Assembly (NCBI RefSeq): GCF_013359735.1
Contig: NZ_JABFMX010000010.1
Location: 92,800-156,799, forward strand
DNA length: 64,000 nucleotides
Direction of reading: 5' to 3'
From: Arthrobacter sp. C9C5
GTDB taxonomy: Bacteria; Actinomycetota; Actinomycetes; Actinomycetales; Micrococcaceae
Position numbers and translations under genes: made by a program
Part shown: in pieces, positions 8,853 through 17,934 of the stretch
How the letters are laid out: every line of letters starts with the position of its first letter
Numbering within the stretch: the first letter of the stretch is position 1
Notes under the pieces: model-generated
Told to the model about the DNA's origin: nothing
Seen by the model: only the letters and a program-made list of their open reading frames with translations
The model's database searches: none

Positions 8853-9482
8853 ATGGCACTGCGTCTCCCCCACACCCTGCCGACTCTTCGCACTGCCACC
8901 GGGCGTTTCGTCCTCAGTCCGTTCACGGACGCGCACGTCGAGCCGCTGGCGCACATCCTGGCCAATGACGACATCTGGGCCCAGGGTTTTGGCGACGGTG
9001 ATCACCGCCCGGGAACGCACGCCGAGATCGTCGCGTACATCCGGCGCCGGTATGACGGACTGCGGGTCTTCGCCATCCACTACACCGGCCTGACCGGAGG
9101 TCCGCTGTTCGTCGGGACGACCGGCGTCACCGAATCCCACGCCCGCACCGAACGTGCAAAGATTGGCCGCACCGTCATCAGCCCCGCGTTCTGGGGCATG
9201 AAAACAAACCACGAGGTGAAGACCGCACTGTTGGACTGGCTGTTCGCCCGCGGCGCCGGCCGGATCGAGTGCGACGTCGACCCCAGAAATCACCGCTCGC
9301 TGACCTCGCTGACCCGCTTCGGGTTCACCGTCGAAGGCACTCGCCGGCGCTCCTCGCAGCGCGTCGACGGGACCTGGCGGGACATCGTTATCCTGTCTCT
9401 GCTGACCGAAGAGTGGCCCGCAGCCCGGGAACGAACGCTTCGTGCACTGGCCGCCCTCGCCCCCGTCGAATTCGCTGTCTGA
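8853..9482 (+). CDS. GNAT-family N-acetyltransferase (RimJ/RimL-like)
   Basis: 209 residues; GAAAGG lies 5 bases before the ATG. It shows the N-terminal strand LRTATGRFVLSPFTDAHVEPL, then VGTTGVTESHARTERAKIG, INPAFWG-like ISPAFWGMKTNHEVKTALLDWLF, and C-terminal RIECDVDPRNHRSLTSLTRFGF. These are motifs A and B of the RimJ-type acetyltransferases that bind acetyl-CoA. The substrate (a protein N-terminus or a small amine) is unknown. It ends 40 bases before the left copy of the repeat that bounds the island. Confidence 0.88.
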   Translation: MALRLPHTLPTLRTATGRFVLSPFTDAHVEPLAHILANDDIWAQGFGDGDHRPGTHAEIVAYIRRRYDGLRVFAIHYTGLTGGPLFVGTTGVTESHARTERAKIGRTVISPAFWGMKTNHEVKTALLDWLFARGAGRIECDVDPRNHRSLTSLTRFGFTVEGTRRRSSQRVDGTWRDIVILSLLTEEWPAARERTLRALAALAPVEFAV

Positions 9483-9521
9483 GCTGCCGCCCGGCTTCAA
9501 GGACCGCTCACCCCGCCCGGC

Positions 9522-9735
9522 AGAAAGGGCCCCGAGGGTCCCCAACTCAACATCTGTCCAGGCTCAGAGGCCCAAAAAGACCGTGACCTGCGGAAACACT
9601 GTGCCCGAGGTGGGACTCGAAGCGGGTTCCGGCCCTTCAAAATCCGCCACTCCCCCGAGAACCTCCGCAATCCGGCCCAGTCCGGCACCAGTACGACCCG
9701 ATCCGAAGCCCCGGGTGTGCACAATGTGCACACCC
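9522..9735. repeat. Left copy of a ~215-bp direct repeat with tRNA 3' end and palindrome
   Basis: The element matches 26387-26604 in the same orientation. In order it holds a hairpin-forming G/C run (9522-9543) placed like a terminator for leftward transcription, a 49-base block at 9583-9631 that differs from the other copy at one base, the block containing CCCAGTCCGGCACCAGTACG, and a perfect palindrome with 10-bp arms at 9713-9735 (core GTGTGCACAATGTGCACAC). Read leftward, the 49-base block contains TTCGAGTCCCACCTCGGGCA, the T-loop and acceptor end of a tRNA, but no tRNA body. In this copy the base before TTCGA is changed. Confidence 0.75.
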
Positions 9736-10228
9736 CCTTTTGCGCCCATTAGAGACCCCACGCCAACCGGCCGCACCCCGCGTCAACCGGGCACAACAGT
9801 TCTTTCCCGCGACAAGATCGGTCCTGTTGAGGGTGAACGCTACATTTCGCCGCAACCGGGTCATGCCCTCGTTACGGACTGCCCGGCATGCCGCGCGGCA
9901 TGCTCAGTCTCTAAGCTCTCCATCACGATTCACCTCCGTTCAAACCATTCACGATCCGATCTGCGGACCACAGCATGACCGGGAAGCTCCCCAGACCCTG
10001 TCCACGGACACAACACAGACACACGAGAACAAGGAAGCCATGGCGACGGCAATAGCCCCCGTCAGAACGCGGCCCCGATGATCAGGGCCCCGCCACCAAC
10101 ACGGCATGAGCTGGCCGGCGACCGCGGAGCCTTGAATGGCCAAGAGTCAATACCGAAAGACCACGTCATCCGGGCCGACGTAGCGGACTGCCCTGCCGGC
10201 AAAGCCCTCTCGCTTCCGGGGCCGGGTG
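9736..10228. other. Non-coding stretch at left edge of the island
   Basis: Nearly 500 bases with no supported gene. A short frame at about 10040 has AAGGAAG before an ATG but closes after 13 codons (MATAIAPVRTRPR), which would suit the stump of a lost gene. Confidence 0.45.
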
Positions 10229-11779
10229 TCACGTTCTGCTGCTGGCTGCCGATTGGGCGCTCAGGCCCTGTAGCGCGGCGGCCATGCCGGAGCTGAGGGC
10301 GGGGTTCATTCCGGCGGCTCCCGTCCAAGCGCCCGCGAGGAAAAGGTTACGGACGGGTGTTGCGGCGGTCAGCGCCCCAGTGCCTGTGTTGGCGGGGGTG
10401 TTCTCGGGGCCGACGCTCGCTCCCTTGGGGTTGCGGGTATAACGGAAGTTGGTCAACGGCGTCGAGACCTCCCGTGTCCGGATGGCGTCGCGAAGTCCGG
10501 GCACTTCATTAGCCAACCTGTCCACGAGCATGTCCGCCACGCGTTCCTTGACCCGCCGGTACTGGGGCTGGTCTTGATAATCGGCGACGCGGCCGCCGGT
10601 GCCCCAGGTGTCCTCGGCGTCCCATTTCGCCCAGACTGAGATCACGACGACGCCGTGCCCTGCAGGGGCGCAGCCAGGGTCAATACGTGCGTAGTCGGTG
10701 GCTGTCAGCGGAACATTCGCCCAGTCGCCCTCCAGCACCGCCTGGAACGAGCGATCAGAGTCACCCATTCGATCGATAAACAGGTCGTGGGGAAGCCCAT
10801 TCTCAGCGAAAACGTCCCGGTCCAGGCCCAGGTAGACGGCGAAAGTTGAGAGCGACGGTTCGACCCGTTCGATTCTGGCGATGTAATCGGCCGGGAGTGC
10901 GTCACGGCCGACCAGCTCAAGCAAGGCTGGCGCGCTGGCGTTAGAGATGAACAGATCAGCCTCGACTCGCCCACCGTCAGCGGTGGTTGCCGCGATGGCC
11001 CGGCTGTCGTCGAGGTCAAGTCCGGTTACCAGCTGCCCACAGCGAATTTCGCCGCCGCGTTTCACCAACTCCCGGACTAGCGCGTCGCCGATAGCTTTCG
11101 CTCCGCCCTCGGGAAACCACATGCCGTACTCCTGATACGCCGCACACATGGCAGCAGCGCCAACCGCCGAGCACTGTGAGGGCGGCAGCCCGATGAAGTT
11201 CCAAAGCGGTGAAAGCGCCTCACGTACTGCCGGGTCGGCAACGTGGCGAGCCATCATTTGTTCCCACGTCTCAGCCAACGCCCGCACCATCACCGGGTAG
11301 CGAACTGCCATCTCCGGCGGACTGGGAACGAGACCCGCCACCATGTCGGTCTGGAATCGCCGAGTGTCACGGTAAACGGCAAGCGCCTCGTCCAAATAGG
11401 ACCTGATCCCGATTGCTTGTCCAGGGAAAGCGTGAATGAGGTGGGCCTCGTGGCGGTAAGGATCGGCATAAGCCATGATCTCGGCCCCAGCAGACCGGAA
11501 GAGGAAGTGCGGATCGATACGCCGCATCGTCAACCGGTCAGCAATCCCAAGAGCACGAAAGACCTCATCAGCTCCCCCGCCGGGGGTCGGCCCCCCATTC
11601 AAGGCGTGAAGTGCCGTTTCGAATCGGTACGGGCCGCTTTCAAAAGAGGTGGCATAACCACCGGGGGCGGAATGCTGCTCAAAAACGACGGTCCGCACGC
11701 CGGTGCCGGCGAGTGTCACCGCAGCGGCCAGGCCTCCGAATCCAGCGCCAATGACAACTGCGTCTGCGTGTTCAACCAT
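10229..11779 (-). CDS. FAD-dependent oxidoreductase, phytoene desaturase / carotenoid isomerase-like
   Basis: 516 residues. The N-terminal ADP-binding motif is VIGAGFGGLAAAVTLAGTG, followed by FEQHSAPGGYATSF. The C-terminus shows the CrtI-family FAD motif NLFLAGAWTGAAGMNPALSSG. The middle has the flavoprotein stretch FPEGGAKAIGDALVRELVKRGGEI. CrtI/CrtISO/retinol-saturase proteins act on isoprenoid polyenes, but no other carotenoid gene is near, so the substrate is open. It has GAAGGG upstream of the ATG. It is the first intact gene inside the repeat-bounded island. Confidence 0.85.
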   Translation of the reverse strand: MVEHADAVVIGAGFGGLAAAVTLAGTGVRTVVFEQHSAPGGYATSFESGPYRFETALHALNGGPTPGGGADEVFRALGIADRLTMRRIDPHFLFRSAGAEIMAYADPYRHEAHLIHAFPGQAIGIRSYLDEALAVYRDTRRFQTDMVAGLVPSPPEMAVRYPVMVRALAETWEQMMARHVADPAVREALSPLWNFIGLPPSQCSAVGAAAMCAAYQEYGMWFPEGGAKAIGDALVRELVKRGGEIRCGQLVTGLDLDDSRAIAATTADGGRVEADLFISNASAPALLELVGRDALPADYIARIERVEPSLSTFAVYLGLDRDVFAENGLPHDLFIDRMGDSDRSFQAVLEGDWANVPLTATDYARIDPGCAPAGHGVVVISVWAKWDAEDTWGTGGRVADYQDQPQYRRVKERVADMLVDRLANEVPGLRDAIRTREVSTPLTNFRYTRNPKGASVGPENTPANTGTGALTAATPVRNLFLAGAWTGAAGMNPALSSGMAAALQGLSAQSAASSRT

Positions 11780-11799
11780 GGCGGTTCCCTTCTCGCGTT

Positions 11800-11831
11800 G
11801 TTCCGTCCATTACGGACGCATTCTGCGGAAC
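11800..11831. promoter_or_regulatory. Nested inverted repeats upstream of the CrtI-like gene
   Basis: GTTCCG (11800-11805) is repeated inverted as CGGAAC (11826-11831). Inside it CGTCC (11804-11808) pairs with GGACG (11814-11818). The site lies ~20-50 bases before the start of the leftward CrtI-like gene, where an operator would sit. Confidence 0.35.
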
Positions 11832-11904
11832 CTACATAGAGCCGGAAGGCCCGCGTGCAATCAGGGAATCTACCTGGGATCGCTGTCGATGTTTCACCGG
11901 ATGG

Positions 11905-12125
11905 CCCGCTGACACCGATCAGCACCTTGCCGACGGTGCCCTCTTCCACCGCTGCGTGGGCCGCAGCAGTGTCAGCCAGATCAAAGCGGTGCAGCGGCAG
12001 GCCCGCGGCCTCTCCCACCGGAAGGGCGCCATCGGCATGGCCGAATTGATATGTTCCGCAGGAGCGTGCACCGCCGCCATACCAACCGTGTGAAGCGACA
12101 CGAACTGGTAGCGGACGTGGAGGCT
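11905..12125 (-). pseudogene. Remnant of an NADPH:quinone reductase (zinc-type alcohol dehydrogenase superfamily), C-terminus
   Basis: Two frames of the leftward strand read as one familiar C-terminus. First comes HVRYQFVSLHTV, then after a shift near 12045 comes GALPVGEAAGLPLHRFDL, ADTAAAHAAVEEGTVGKVLI. This is the conserved tail of quinone reductase-like medium-chain dehydrogenases (helix, then AAHxAVExGxxGKVLI). No N-terminal half or Rossmann motif is present. It is a truncated and frameshifted relic. Confidence 0.65.
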
Positions 12126-12479
12126 GAAATCCCTGCGCACGTCCAAGCTCACCTGATCGCCGCCGTGTTGGCATAAACCGCATCACTGTCAGGTCGAGTT
12201 CCGCGTTCTGCGCGGGTGGCACCTCCAGATAACTGCGATCAAACACCCACCGAGGTGGCATTGCACAGTTTGGGAGTCGACATGGGTCATGGCTGTTCGT
12301 TCCTCTTTTCCGAACATCTCATAGGCAAAAAGGTACGTAGCGGCATGACCGGCACTCACTGGCCACCTTCGTAGAATTGTGGCACCCAGGCTCTGAGGTG
12401 AGGAGTTACTCAAACTTGGGATGACCATTCCGGGTGTTTCGCCTGACGCCACGGGGTGAGGTTACACCACTATGGATAC

Positions 12480-12630
12480 GCAGTTAGCGACCACGCGCGC
12501 CGTCGTCAGCGGCTCCCCCCCAGGGGCGAGTTCGAGGTCGGCAATATCAGAGCCGCCTCCAGACGGCGGACACGCTGGCTCAGGTGCAGTTGGACGACGT
12601 CCAGCCGCCAGCGGCACGGTCGAAGTGAAA
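12480..12630 (-). pseudogene. Remnant of a LysR-family regulator (DNA-binding domain)
   Basis: The leftward strand encodes FHFDRAAG, then after a one-base shift RLDVVQLHLSQRVRRLEAAL, then after a second shift DLELAPGGEPLTTARVV. In order these are the recognition helix, the RRLE helix and the LTPAGExLLxxAR motif of a LysR winged helix. The remainder of the gene is missing. The GTCCAATAC motif seen upstream of intact LysR genes in this window lies ~90 bases upstream of the wreck (12718-12729). Confidence 0.65.
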
Positions 12631-12717
12631 TCCCCCGCGGAGCACAGGAAGGCCGCCAGATGGTGGCGTTTCTTGATCCGATTTATATGTCTTACCAATA
12701 TGTGAAGGACTAATTAT

Positions 12718-12729
12718 GTATTGGACGGT
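12718..12729 (-). promoter_or_regulatory. CGTCCAATAC motif, copy upstream of the LysR remnant
   Basis: Read leftward this is ACCGTCCAATAC followed by ATAA. It matches 16 bases at 22970-22985 with one difference, and the core recurs at 30980 and 24007. It is one of four copies in the window, all next to LysR or transporter starts. Confidence 0.45.
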
Positions 12730-12844
12730 ACTGAAAAGGACATGAGAACTTAGACGTAATCTCCATGACAAGTTGCAATGGCTGTCACGGGAGACAACCG
12801 CGAGCACCGCACGGGCAAAACCGAATTTCGAAAGGACAGAGAAC

Positions 12845-13162
12845 GTGGTTATCAGCAAACGGAACTGGCCCACGCGGCCGGAAAGCTCCAGCTGGGGCGA
12901 ATTCGGCGCGGACGAAAACCGTGGCCGGTTGAATCTGCTCACCCCCGAAAAAGTCCGCCGAGGTCCGGCCTTCGCGCTGAGCCTGCCCTTGGACCTCGGC
13001 GGCAACAGACTGAAAGCCAACCGCCTGCGTCCGGCGATCCGGCCGAACCTCCCCCAAGGGCATGTGAACTTCAACGGCAGCGTGGGCGCATTGAACGACA
13101 CCCCCGCCGTGTTGAAGCTGCAGTACTCCACCCCGCGTCATTCGCTTGCCCACGCCTGTTAG
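12845..13162 (+). pseudogene. Truncated cyclase-family (kynurenine formamidase-like) gene
   Basis: About 105 residues from a GTG at 12845 with AAAGGA upstream. The text RNWPTRPESSSWGEFGADEN, then GRLNLLTPEKV and SLPLDLGGN followed by RPNL and HVNFN, is the N-terminus of bacterial putative cyclases. Intact members are ~300 residues and continue with a metal-binding HxGTHxD motif that is absent here. The segment between LLTPEKV and SLPLDL is also shorter than usual. It appears to have lost an internal piece and its whole catalytic part. Confidence 0.65.
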
Positions 13163-13319
13163 ACGGCGACGAGACGGCAGACCTCGTGCCGCCAGGCATC
13201 GACGCAGAACGGGGGACATTCTCCAGTGGCTGCAGTCGGTGCCGGAACGCTAGCCCGCTCCCGAACCAGCCACCCAGTAGTAACCAGCACCCGTCCGCGG
13301 AAACCGTAAAGGACCTGTC

Positions 13320-14525
13320 ATGACCACCACGACAACTACCCCCACCACTGTTAACTCCGACTACTTCAGCCTCGATGAGGAGCTGGCGCCCGAGGAGCTG
13401 GCAATCCGCGACAAAGTCCGCCAGTTCGCTGAAGAACGCGTCCTTCCCGTCATCAACGACTACTGGGAGCGGGCGGAATTCCCCGACGAGCTGCTGCCCG
13501 GTCTCGCGGAGCTCGGCATTATCGGAACCTATATCCAGGGATACGGATGCCCGGGGATGAGCCGCAAGGGTGCAGGAATGGTCGCGCGCGAGATGGCGCG
13601 GGCCGACGGAAGCATCAACACGTTCCTGGGGGTCCACTCGAACCTCTGCATGGGCGCGTTGTACATGCTTGGCAATGACGAACAGCGGCAGCGCTGGCTG
13701 CCCGCCATGGCCCGGCTGGAGAAGACGGGGGCGTTTGCCTTAACTGAGCCGGACCATGGGTCCGACACGGTGGCGCTGGAAACGAGCGCGCGCCGCGAGG
13801 GAGACACCTGGATCATTGACGGCCATAAGCGCTGGATCGGCAACGGACACGCGGCCGACGTCGTGGTCCTGTTCGCCCGCAACACAGAAGACGGCAAGGT
13901 CAACGCCTTCGTCGTGGAGAAGGATGCGGAGGGCAACCACCCGGCCGGCTACGGCCCCACCGTCATCACCGGCAAGATCGGCAAGCGAGCCATCCTCCAG
14001 GCCGACATCGTCATCGAGGGCATGCGGATTCCCGAGACCAACCGGCTGGAGAACTGCAGGTCCTTCGCCGACGTCTCCCGCGTCCTGCAGGCAACCCGCG
14101 GCGGCGCCGCCTGGGAAGCCGTCGGCCACGCAATGGCATGCTTCGAAATCGCAGCCGACTACGCCGCCAAGCGGGTCCAGTTCGGCAACCCGATCGCCAG
14201 CTACCAGCTGGTCCAGCACCGGCTCGCCAACATGCTCAGCGAGCTGACCGCGATGCAACTCATGGTCAACCGCATGGCGGAACTCGCCGAGAAGGGCACG
14301 CTGACCAACGCCATGGCATCCATGGTCAAGATGGCCACCGCGCAAAAAGGCAAATGGATCTGCAACGAGGCACGGGAACTGCTCGCCGGCAACGGCCTGC
14401 TGCTCGAAAACCATGTCGCCCGCCACCTGACCGACATGGAGGTGGTGTCCACCTACGAGGGCACGGACTCCATCCAGGCACTGCTGGTCGGCCGCGACAT
14501 CACGGGCATCTCCGCCTTCCGCTGA
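13320..14525 (+). CDS. Acyl-CoA dehydrogenase, glutaryl-CoA dehydrogenase-like
   Basis: 401 residues with AAAGGA before the ATG. The family landmarks are FALTEPDHGSDTVALET, WIIDGHKRWIGNG and the C-terminal catalytic stretch TYEGTDSIQALLVGRDITG, in which the Glu (~380) is the expected general base. YEGTxxIxxLxxGRxITG is closer to glutaryl-CoA dehydrogenases than to short-chain enzymes. It heads a four-gene run (dehydrogenase, thiolase, hydratase, hydroxyacyl-CoA dehydrogenase), and would introduce the 2,3 double bond. Exact substrate is not determinable. Confidence 0.9.
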   Translation: MTTTTTTPTTVNSDYFSLDEELAPEELAIRDKVRQFAEERVLPVINDYWERAEFPDELLPGLAELGIIGTYIQGYGCPGMSRKGAGMVAREMARADGSINTFLGVHSNLCMGALYMLGNDEQRQRWLPAMARLEKTGAFALTEPDHGSDTVALETSARREGDTWIIDGHKRWIGNGHAADVVVLFARNTEDGKVNAFVVEKDAEGNHPAGYGPTVITGKIGKRAILQADIVIEGMRIPETNRLENCRSFADVSRVLQATRGGAAWEAVGHAMACFEIAADYAAKRVQFGNPIASYQLVQHRLANMLSELTAMQLMVNRMAELAEKGTLTNAMASMVKMATAQKGKWICNEARELLAGNGLLLENHVARHLTDMEVVSTYEGTDSIQALLVGRDITGISAFR

Positions 14526-14590
14526 CCACGGCTGCGCGCCCTGCCCCGGCGCACCCTCTCCCCCACCAAGATTCACCAAGGAGCTTTTCC

Positions 14591-15814
14591 ATGACCGAAG
14601 CATTCCTCATCGGCGGGGCCCGCACCCCTGTCGGCCGCTACGGCGGAGCCCTGAGCTCCGTCCGACCGGATGACCTGGCTGCAATCGCGGTCCGGGCCGC
14701 AGTCGAACGCGCAGGGCTTGACCCGGCCGCCGTTGACGAGGTGATCCTCGGCAACGCCAACGGTGCCGGTGAGGAAAACCGCAACGTTGCCCGCATGGCC
14801 TGGTTGCTCGCCGGCTTCCCCGACACGGTCCCCGGCGTCACCGTCAACCGGCTCTGCGCCTCGGGGCTGAGCGCCATCATCATGGCCTCCCACATGGTCA
14901 AAGCCGGGGCCGCGGACATCGTGGTTGCAGGCGGTGTGGAGTCCATGTCCCGGGCTCCGTGGGTCATGGAGAAACCGGAAAAACCCTTCGCCAAGCCCGG
15001 CGCCGTCGTGGACACCTCCATCGGCTGGCGCTTCCCCAACCCGTCCTTCCTGTCCGGAGAACTCTCACGTGATGGTAAGGCAACCTATTCCATGCCGGAA
15101 ACAGCAGAGGAAGTTGCCCGGGTGTACAACATCTCCCGTGAGGACTGCGACGAATTTGCCGTCCTCTCCCATGAACGCGCCCTCGCTGCCATCGAATCCG
15201 GGCGCTTTGCCGACGAGATCGTCCCCGTGACAGTCAGGGGCCGCAAAGGCGCCGAAACCATTGTGTACACCGATGAAGGTCCGCGCCCCGGAACTTCCCT
15301 GGACGTCCTCGCCGGCCTGCGACCGGTGGTCAAGGGCGGTCACGTCGTCACGGCCGGCAACGCATCGACGCTCAACGACGGCGCCTCGGCAATCATCGTC
15401 GCATCCGAGGTCGCCGTGCAGAAGTATGGCCTCACTCCCCGCGCACGCATCCTCGACGGCGCATCCGCCGGTGTCGCCCAGGAGATTATGGGCATCGGCC
15501 CGGTTCCGGCCACCCGCAAGGTCCTGGACCGGACCGGCCTCGCGGTAGGCGACCTTGCCGCCGTCGAACTGAACGAGGCCTTTGCGTCCCAGGCCTTGGC
15601 CTGCATGCGCGAACTGAAGCTGGAACCCGGCATCGTCAATAACGACGGCGGCGCGATCGCCCTCGGGCACCCGCTCGGCTCTTCCGGGTCCCGCCTGGTC
15701 ATCACCCTGCTCGGGCGCCTCGAACGCGAAGCCACGCAGGGCCGCAAGCTCGGCCTCGCCACCATGTGCGTCGGTGTCGGGCAGGGCACTGCACTGCTGC
15801 TGGAAGGCATCTGA
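14591..15814 (+). CDS. Acetyl-CoA C-acyltransferase (thiolase)
   Basis: 407 residues from the ATG at 14591, with AAGGAG upstream. The nucleophilic Cys is in VTVNRLCASGLSA (about C89). The C-terminus has NDGGAIALGHPLGSSGSRLV (active His) and MCVGVGQGTALLLEG (second Cys). It should cleave a 3-oxoacyl-CoA to acetyl-CoA plus the shortened acyl-CoA; length and motifs also fit beta-ketoadipyl-CoA thiolases. It lies 65 bases after the dehydrogenase, and its stop overlaps the next start (TGATG). Confidence 0.93.
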   Translation: MTEAFLIGGARTPVGRYGGALSSVRPDDLAAIAVRAAVERAGLDPAAVDEVILGNANGAGEENRNVARMAWLLAGFPDTVPGVTVNRLCASGLSAIIMASHMVKAGAADIVVAGGVESMSRAPWVMEKPEKPFAKPGAVVDTSIGWRFPNPSFLSGELSRDGKATYSMPETAEEVARVYNISREDCDEFAVLSHERALAAIESGRFADEIVPVTVRGRKGAETIVYTDEGPRPGTSLDVLAGLRPVVKGGHVVTAGNASTLNDGASAIIVASEVAVQKYGLTPRARILDGASAGVAQEIMGIGPVPATRKVLDRTGLAVGDLAAVELNEAFASQALACMRELKLEPGIVNNDGGAIALGHPLGSSGSRLVITLLGRLEREATQGRKLGLATMCVGVGQGTALLLEGI

Positions 15815-16620
15815 TGACAGAGGTAATGGACGACGCCGGTACGCGCCTGGGTACCTCGGGTTTCGTGACGCTGCTGGTTGAGGAGCGCGAGGACCGCTTG
15901 GCGGTCCGGCTGCACCGGCCCGCCGTGAAAAACGCCATCGACCAGACGATGGTGGATGAGCTGCACGCGGTGTGCACGCACCTCGAGCGCGCACCGAAGA
16001 TCCTGATCCTCTCCGGCACGCCCGCCAGTTCGGTAACCGGATCCAAGGCGGTCGTCGCGTCAGGTGCCGACATCGCCCAACTGCGGGAACGGCGCCGTGA
16101 CGACGCGCTGGCGGGAATCAACTCCGGGGTCTTTGACCGGATCGCGAAGCTGCCGATGCCCGTCATCGCCGCGCTGGACGGTTATGCACTTGGCGGTGGC
16201 GCGGAACTGGCGTACGCGGCCGATTTCCGCGTCGGCACCCCTGCGCTGCGGATGGGCAATCCCGAGGCAAACCTGGGCATCCTGGCCGCGGCCGGTGCCA
16301 CCTGGCGGCTGAAGGAGCTTGTCGGAGAACCCATGGCCAAGCGGATCCTGCTGGCAGGAAAAGTCCTGACCGGTGAGGAGTGCCTCGCCGTTGGGCTGAT
16401 TACCGACATCGTGGAACCGGGCGTGTTGATGGACTCAGCCCACGCCTTGGCGGATGCCATCGCGGCGCAGGATCCACTGGCAGTACGCCTGACCAAGACA
16501 GTGTTCCACGCCCCGCGGGAGGTCCATCCCGTCATTGACACTATGGCCCAGGGCATGCTCTTCGAGTCTCAGGCCAAGTTCGACCGCATGCAGGCGTTCC
16601 TCGACAGGAAGAAGAAGTAA
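15814..16620 (+). CDS. Enoyl-CoA hydratase/isomerase family protein
   Basis: 268 residues from the ATG overlapping the thiolase stop. The crotonase fold shows LHRPAVKNAIDQTMVDEL, then VASGADIAQL (oxyanion-hole strand), PVIAALDGYALGGGAELAYA and MGNPEANLGILAAAGATWRL. The Glu of NPEANLGI lies where the first catalytic Glu is expected. It hydrates the enoyl-CoA made by the upstream dehydrogenase. It ends directly against the next start. Confidence 0.92.
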   Translation: MTEVMDDAGTRLGTSGFVTLLVEEREDRLAVRLHRPAVKNAIDQTMVDELHAVCTHLERAPKILILSGTPASSVTGSKAVVASGADIAQLRERRRDDALAGINSGVFDRIAKLPMPVIAALDGYALGGGAELAYAADFRVGTPALRMGNPEANLGILAAAGATWRLKELVGEPMAKRILLAGKVLTGEECLAVGLITDIVEPGVLMDSAHALADAIAAQDPLAVRLTKTVFHAPREVHPVIDTMAQGMLFESQAKFDRMQAFLDRKKK

Positions 16621-17514
16621 ATGAATATCCCAGTAGCGCCATCCGGTCGTTCCGGCCGGCTGCCCTCCGGCTTGCCCTCGCGCGTTGGCGTCCTCGGTGG
16701 GGGCCGGATGGGTGCGGGCATCGCCCACGCGTTCCTCATCGAGGGGGCAGACGTCGTGGTCGTTGAACGTGACGAGGCGTCCGCACAGGCAGGCCGTGAG
16801 CGGGTCGCATCCTCCGCGGCAAGGTCGGTCGAACGTGACCCCCACAGTGGCAATCTCGAAGAGATGCTTGCCCGACTGGCCGTTTCGGTGGACTACACGG
16901 ACTTTGGCGACCGTGAGCTGGTCGTGGAAGCTGTACCCGAGGATTGGGCTTTGAAGGTGGCAGCGCTCCGCAGAGTGGAGGAGCAACTCAGCCCGGGCTC
17001 GGTGCTGGCCTCGAACACGTCCTCGCTCTCGGTGTCCGGGCTGGCGGAGGAGCTGGAGCGTCCGCAGGACTTCCTGGGACTGCACTTCTTCAACCCGGTT
17101 CCGGCCTCCACCCTGATCGAGGTGGTCGTCGGCAAGCAGACCCGCCCCGACCTCGTAGATCGGGCCCGCGACTGGGTCCACGGACTGGGCAAGGCCGCCG
17201 TCGTCGTCAGTGACGCCCCGGGCTTCGCCTCGTCCCGGCTGGGGGTAGGGATTGCCTTGGAGGCGATGCGCATGGTCGAGGAAGGCGTTGCCTCAGCAGA
17301 TGACATCGACAACGCGATGGTCCTTGGGTACAAGCACCCCACCGGCCCGCTGCGCACCACTGACATCGTGGGCCTGGACGTTCGCCTAGGCATCGCCGAA
17401 TACCTCCATGAAACCCTCGGTGAGCGGTTTGCACCCCCACAGATACTGCGCGACAAGGTGGCCCGCGGCGAACTCGGCCGCAAAACCGGCAAGGGCTTCT
17501 TCGACTGGAAGTGA
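16621..17514 (+). CDS. 3-hydroxyacyl-CoA dehydrogenase
   Basis: 297 residues, starting on the base after the hydratase stop. The NAD-binding motif is VGVLGGGRMGAGIAHAF, the catalytic region SNTSSLSVSGLAEEL and GLHFFNPVP (His), and the C-terminal helical domain TGPLRTTDIVGLDVRLGI with GRKTGKGFFDW. It is a monofunctional enzyme of the HbdH/FadB2 type. It completes the four-step beta-oxidation module of this operon. Confidence 0.93.
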   Translation: MNIPVAPSGRSGRLPSGLPSRVGVLGGGRMGAGIAHAFLIEGADVVVVERDEASAQAGRERVASSAARSVERDPHSGNLEEMLARLAVSVDYTDFGDRELVVEAVPEDWALKVAALRRVEEQLSPGSVLASNTSSLSVSGLAEELERPQDFLGLHFFNPVPASTLIEVVVGKQTRPDLVDRARDWVHGLGKAAVVVSDAPGFASSRLGVGIALEAMRMVEEGVASADDIDNAMVLGYKHPTGPLRTTDIVGLDVRLGIAEYLHETLGERFAPPQILRDKVARGELGRKTGKGFFDWK

Positions 17515-17629
17515 TTGAGCAGAACACAGGAAATGCTCTTCGCAGGCAGGGGTTTTCCGTCTTCTGCGAATCACTCGTTTCGCTGAAGATCCGCTCAGCA
17601 GCGCCCGAGCCTCGAGGATCGCCTGTCCG

Positions 17630-17800
17630 ACATCATTGAGCCGCCGTGAGGGCACGCCGTCCGGCAGGGACCGTGGTGCATTCGGACGGCGGGTCCCAGT
17701 TCCGGTCTGGCCGCTTCGTTTGATCCAACCACTACCTTGCCCGGGCCTTGGGCGCCTCCACCGGTCGTACCGGAAAAACCCATGCCGTCGTGGGCGTGAT
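17630..17800 (+). mobile_element. Fragment of an IS3-type DDE transposase (integrase core)
   Basis: The rightward frame at 17673 reads VVHSDGGSQFRSGRFV and then meets a stop. HSDxGSQ[FY] around the second Asp is diagnostic of the rve core of IS3-family OrfB transposases. Downstream codons (NHYLARALGASTGRTGK) loosely follow the family order up to about 17790. No ends, OrfA or catalytic Glu are present. It separates two catabolic operons. Confidence 0.6.
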
Positions 17801-17816
17801 AGATAAAAATATCATT

Positions 17817-17836
17817 CTAATGAGATAACGAATTAG
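17817..17836. promoter_or_regulatory. AT-rich promoter region with inverted repeat
   Basis: CTAAT (17817-17821) and ATTAG (17832-17836) form an inverted repeat with a 10-base spacer. It is inside an unusually AT-rich stretch (17800-17865), 100 bases upstream of the second hydratase gene. A promoter with a regulator site is likely; the regulator is unknown. Confidence 0.35.
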
Positions 17837-17934
17837 TATTTGAAAATTCTAAATCGCGATGGAAGGGTGGAGGAAGCAAGAGTCTTGCGGTTACGACGCT
17901 GGGTCCCTAAACGACTATGAGAGGAGTTGTCCTG

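Noticed and set aside
9564..9776. A protein-coding gene in the left repeat, with a similar translated frame in the right repeat
   Set aside because: The shared translation comes from the DNA-level similarity of the tRNA-containing repeat. The frames have no ribosome sites and diverge outside the repeat.
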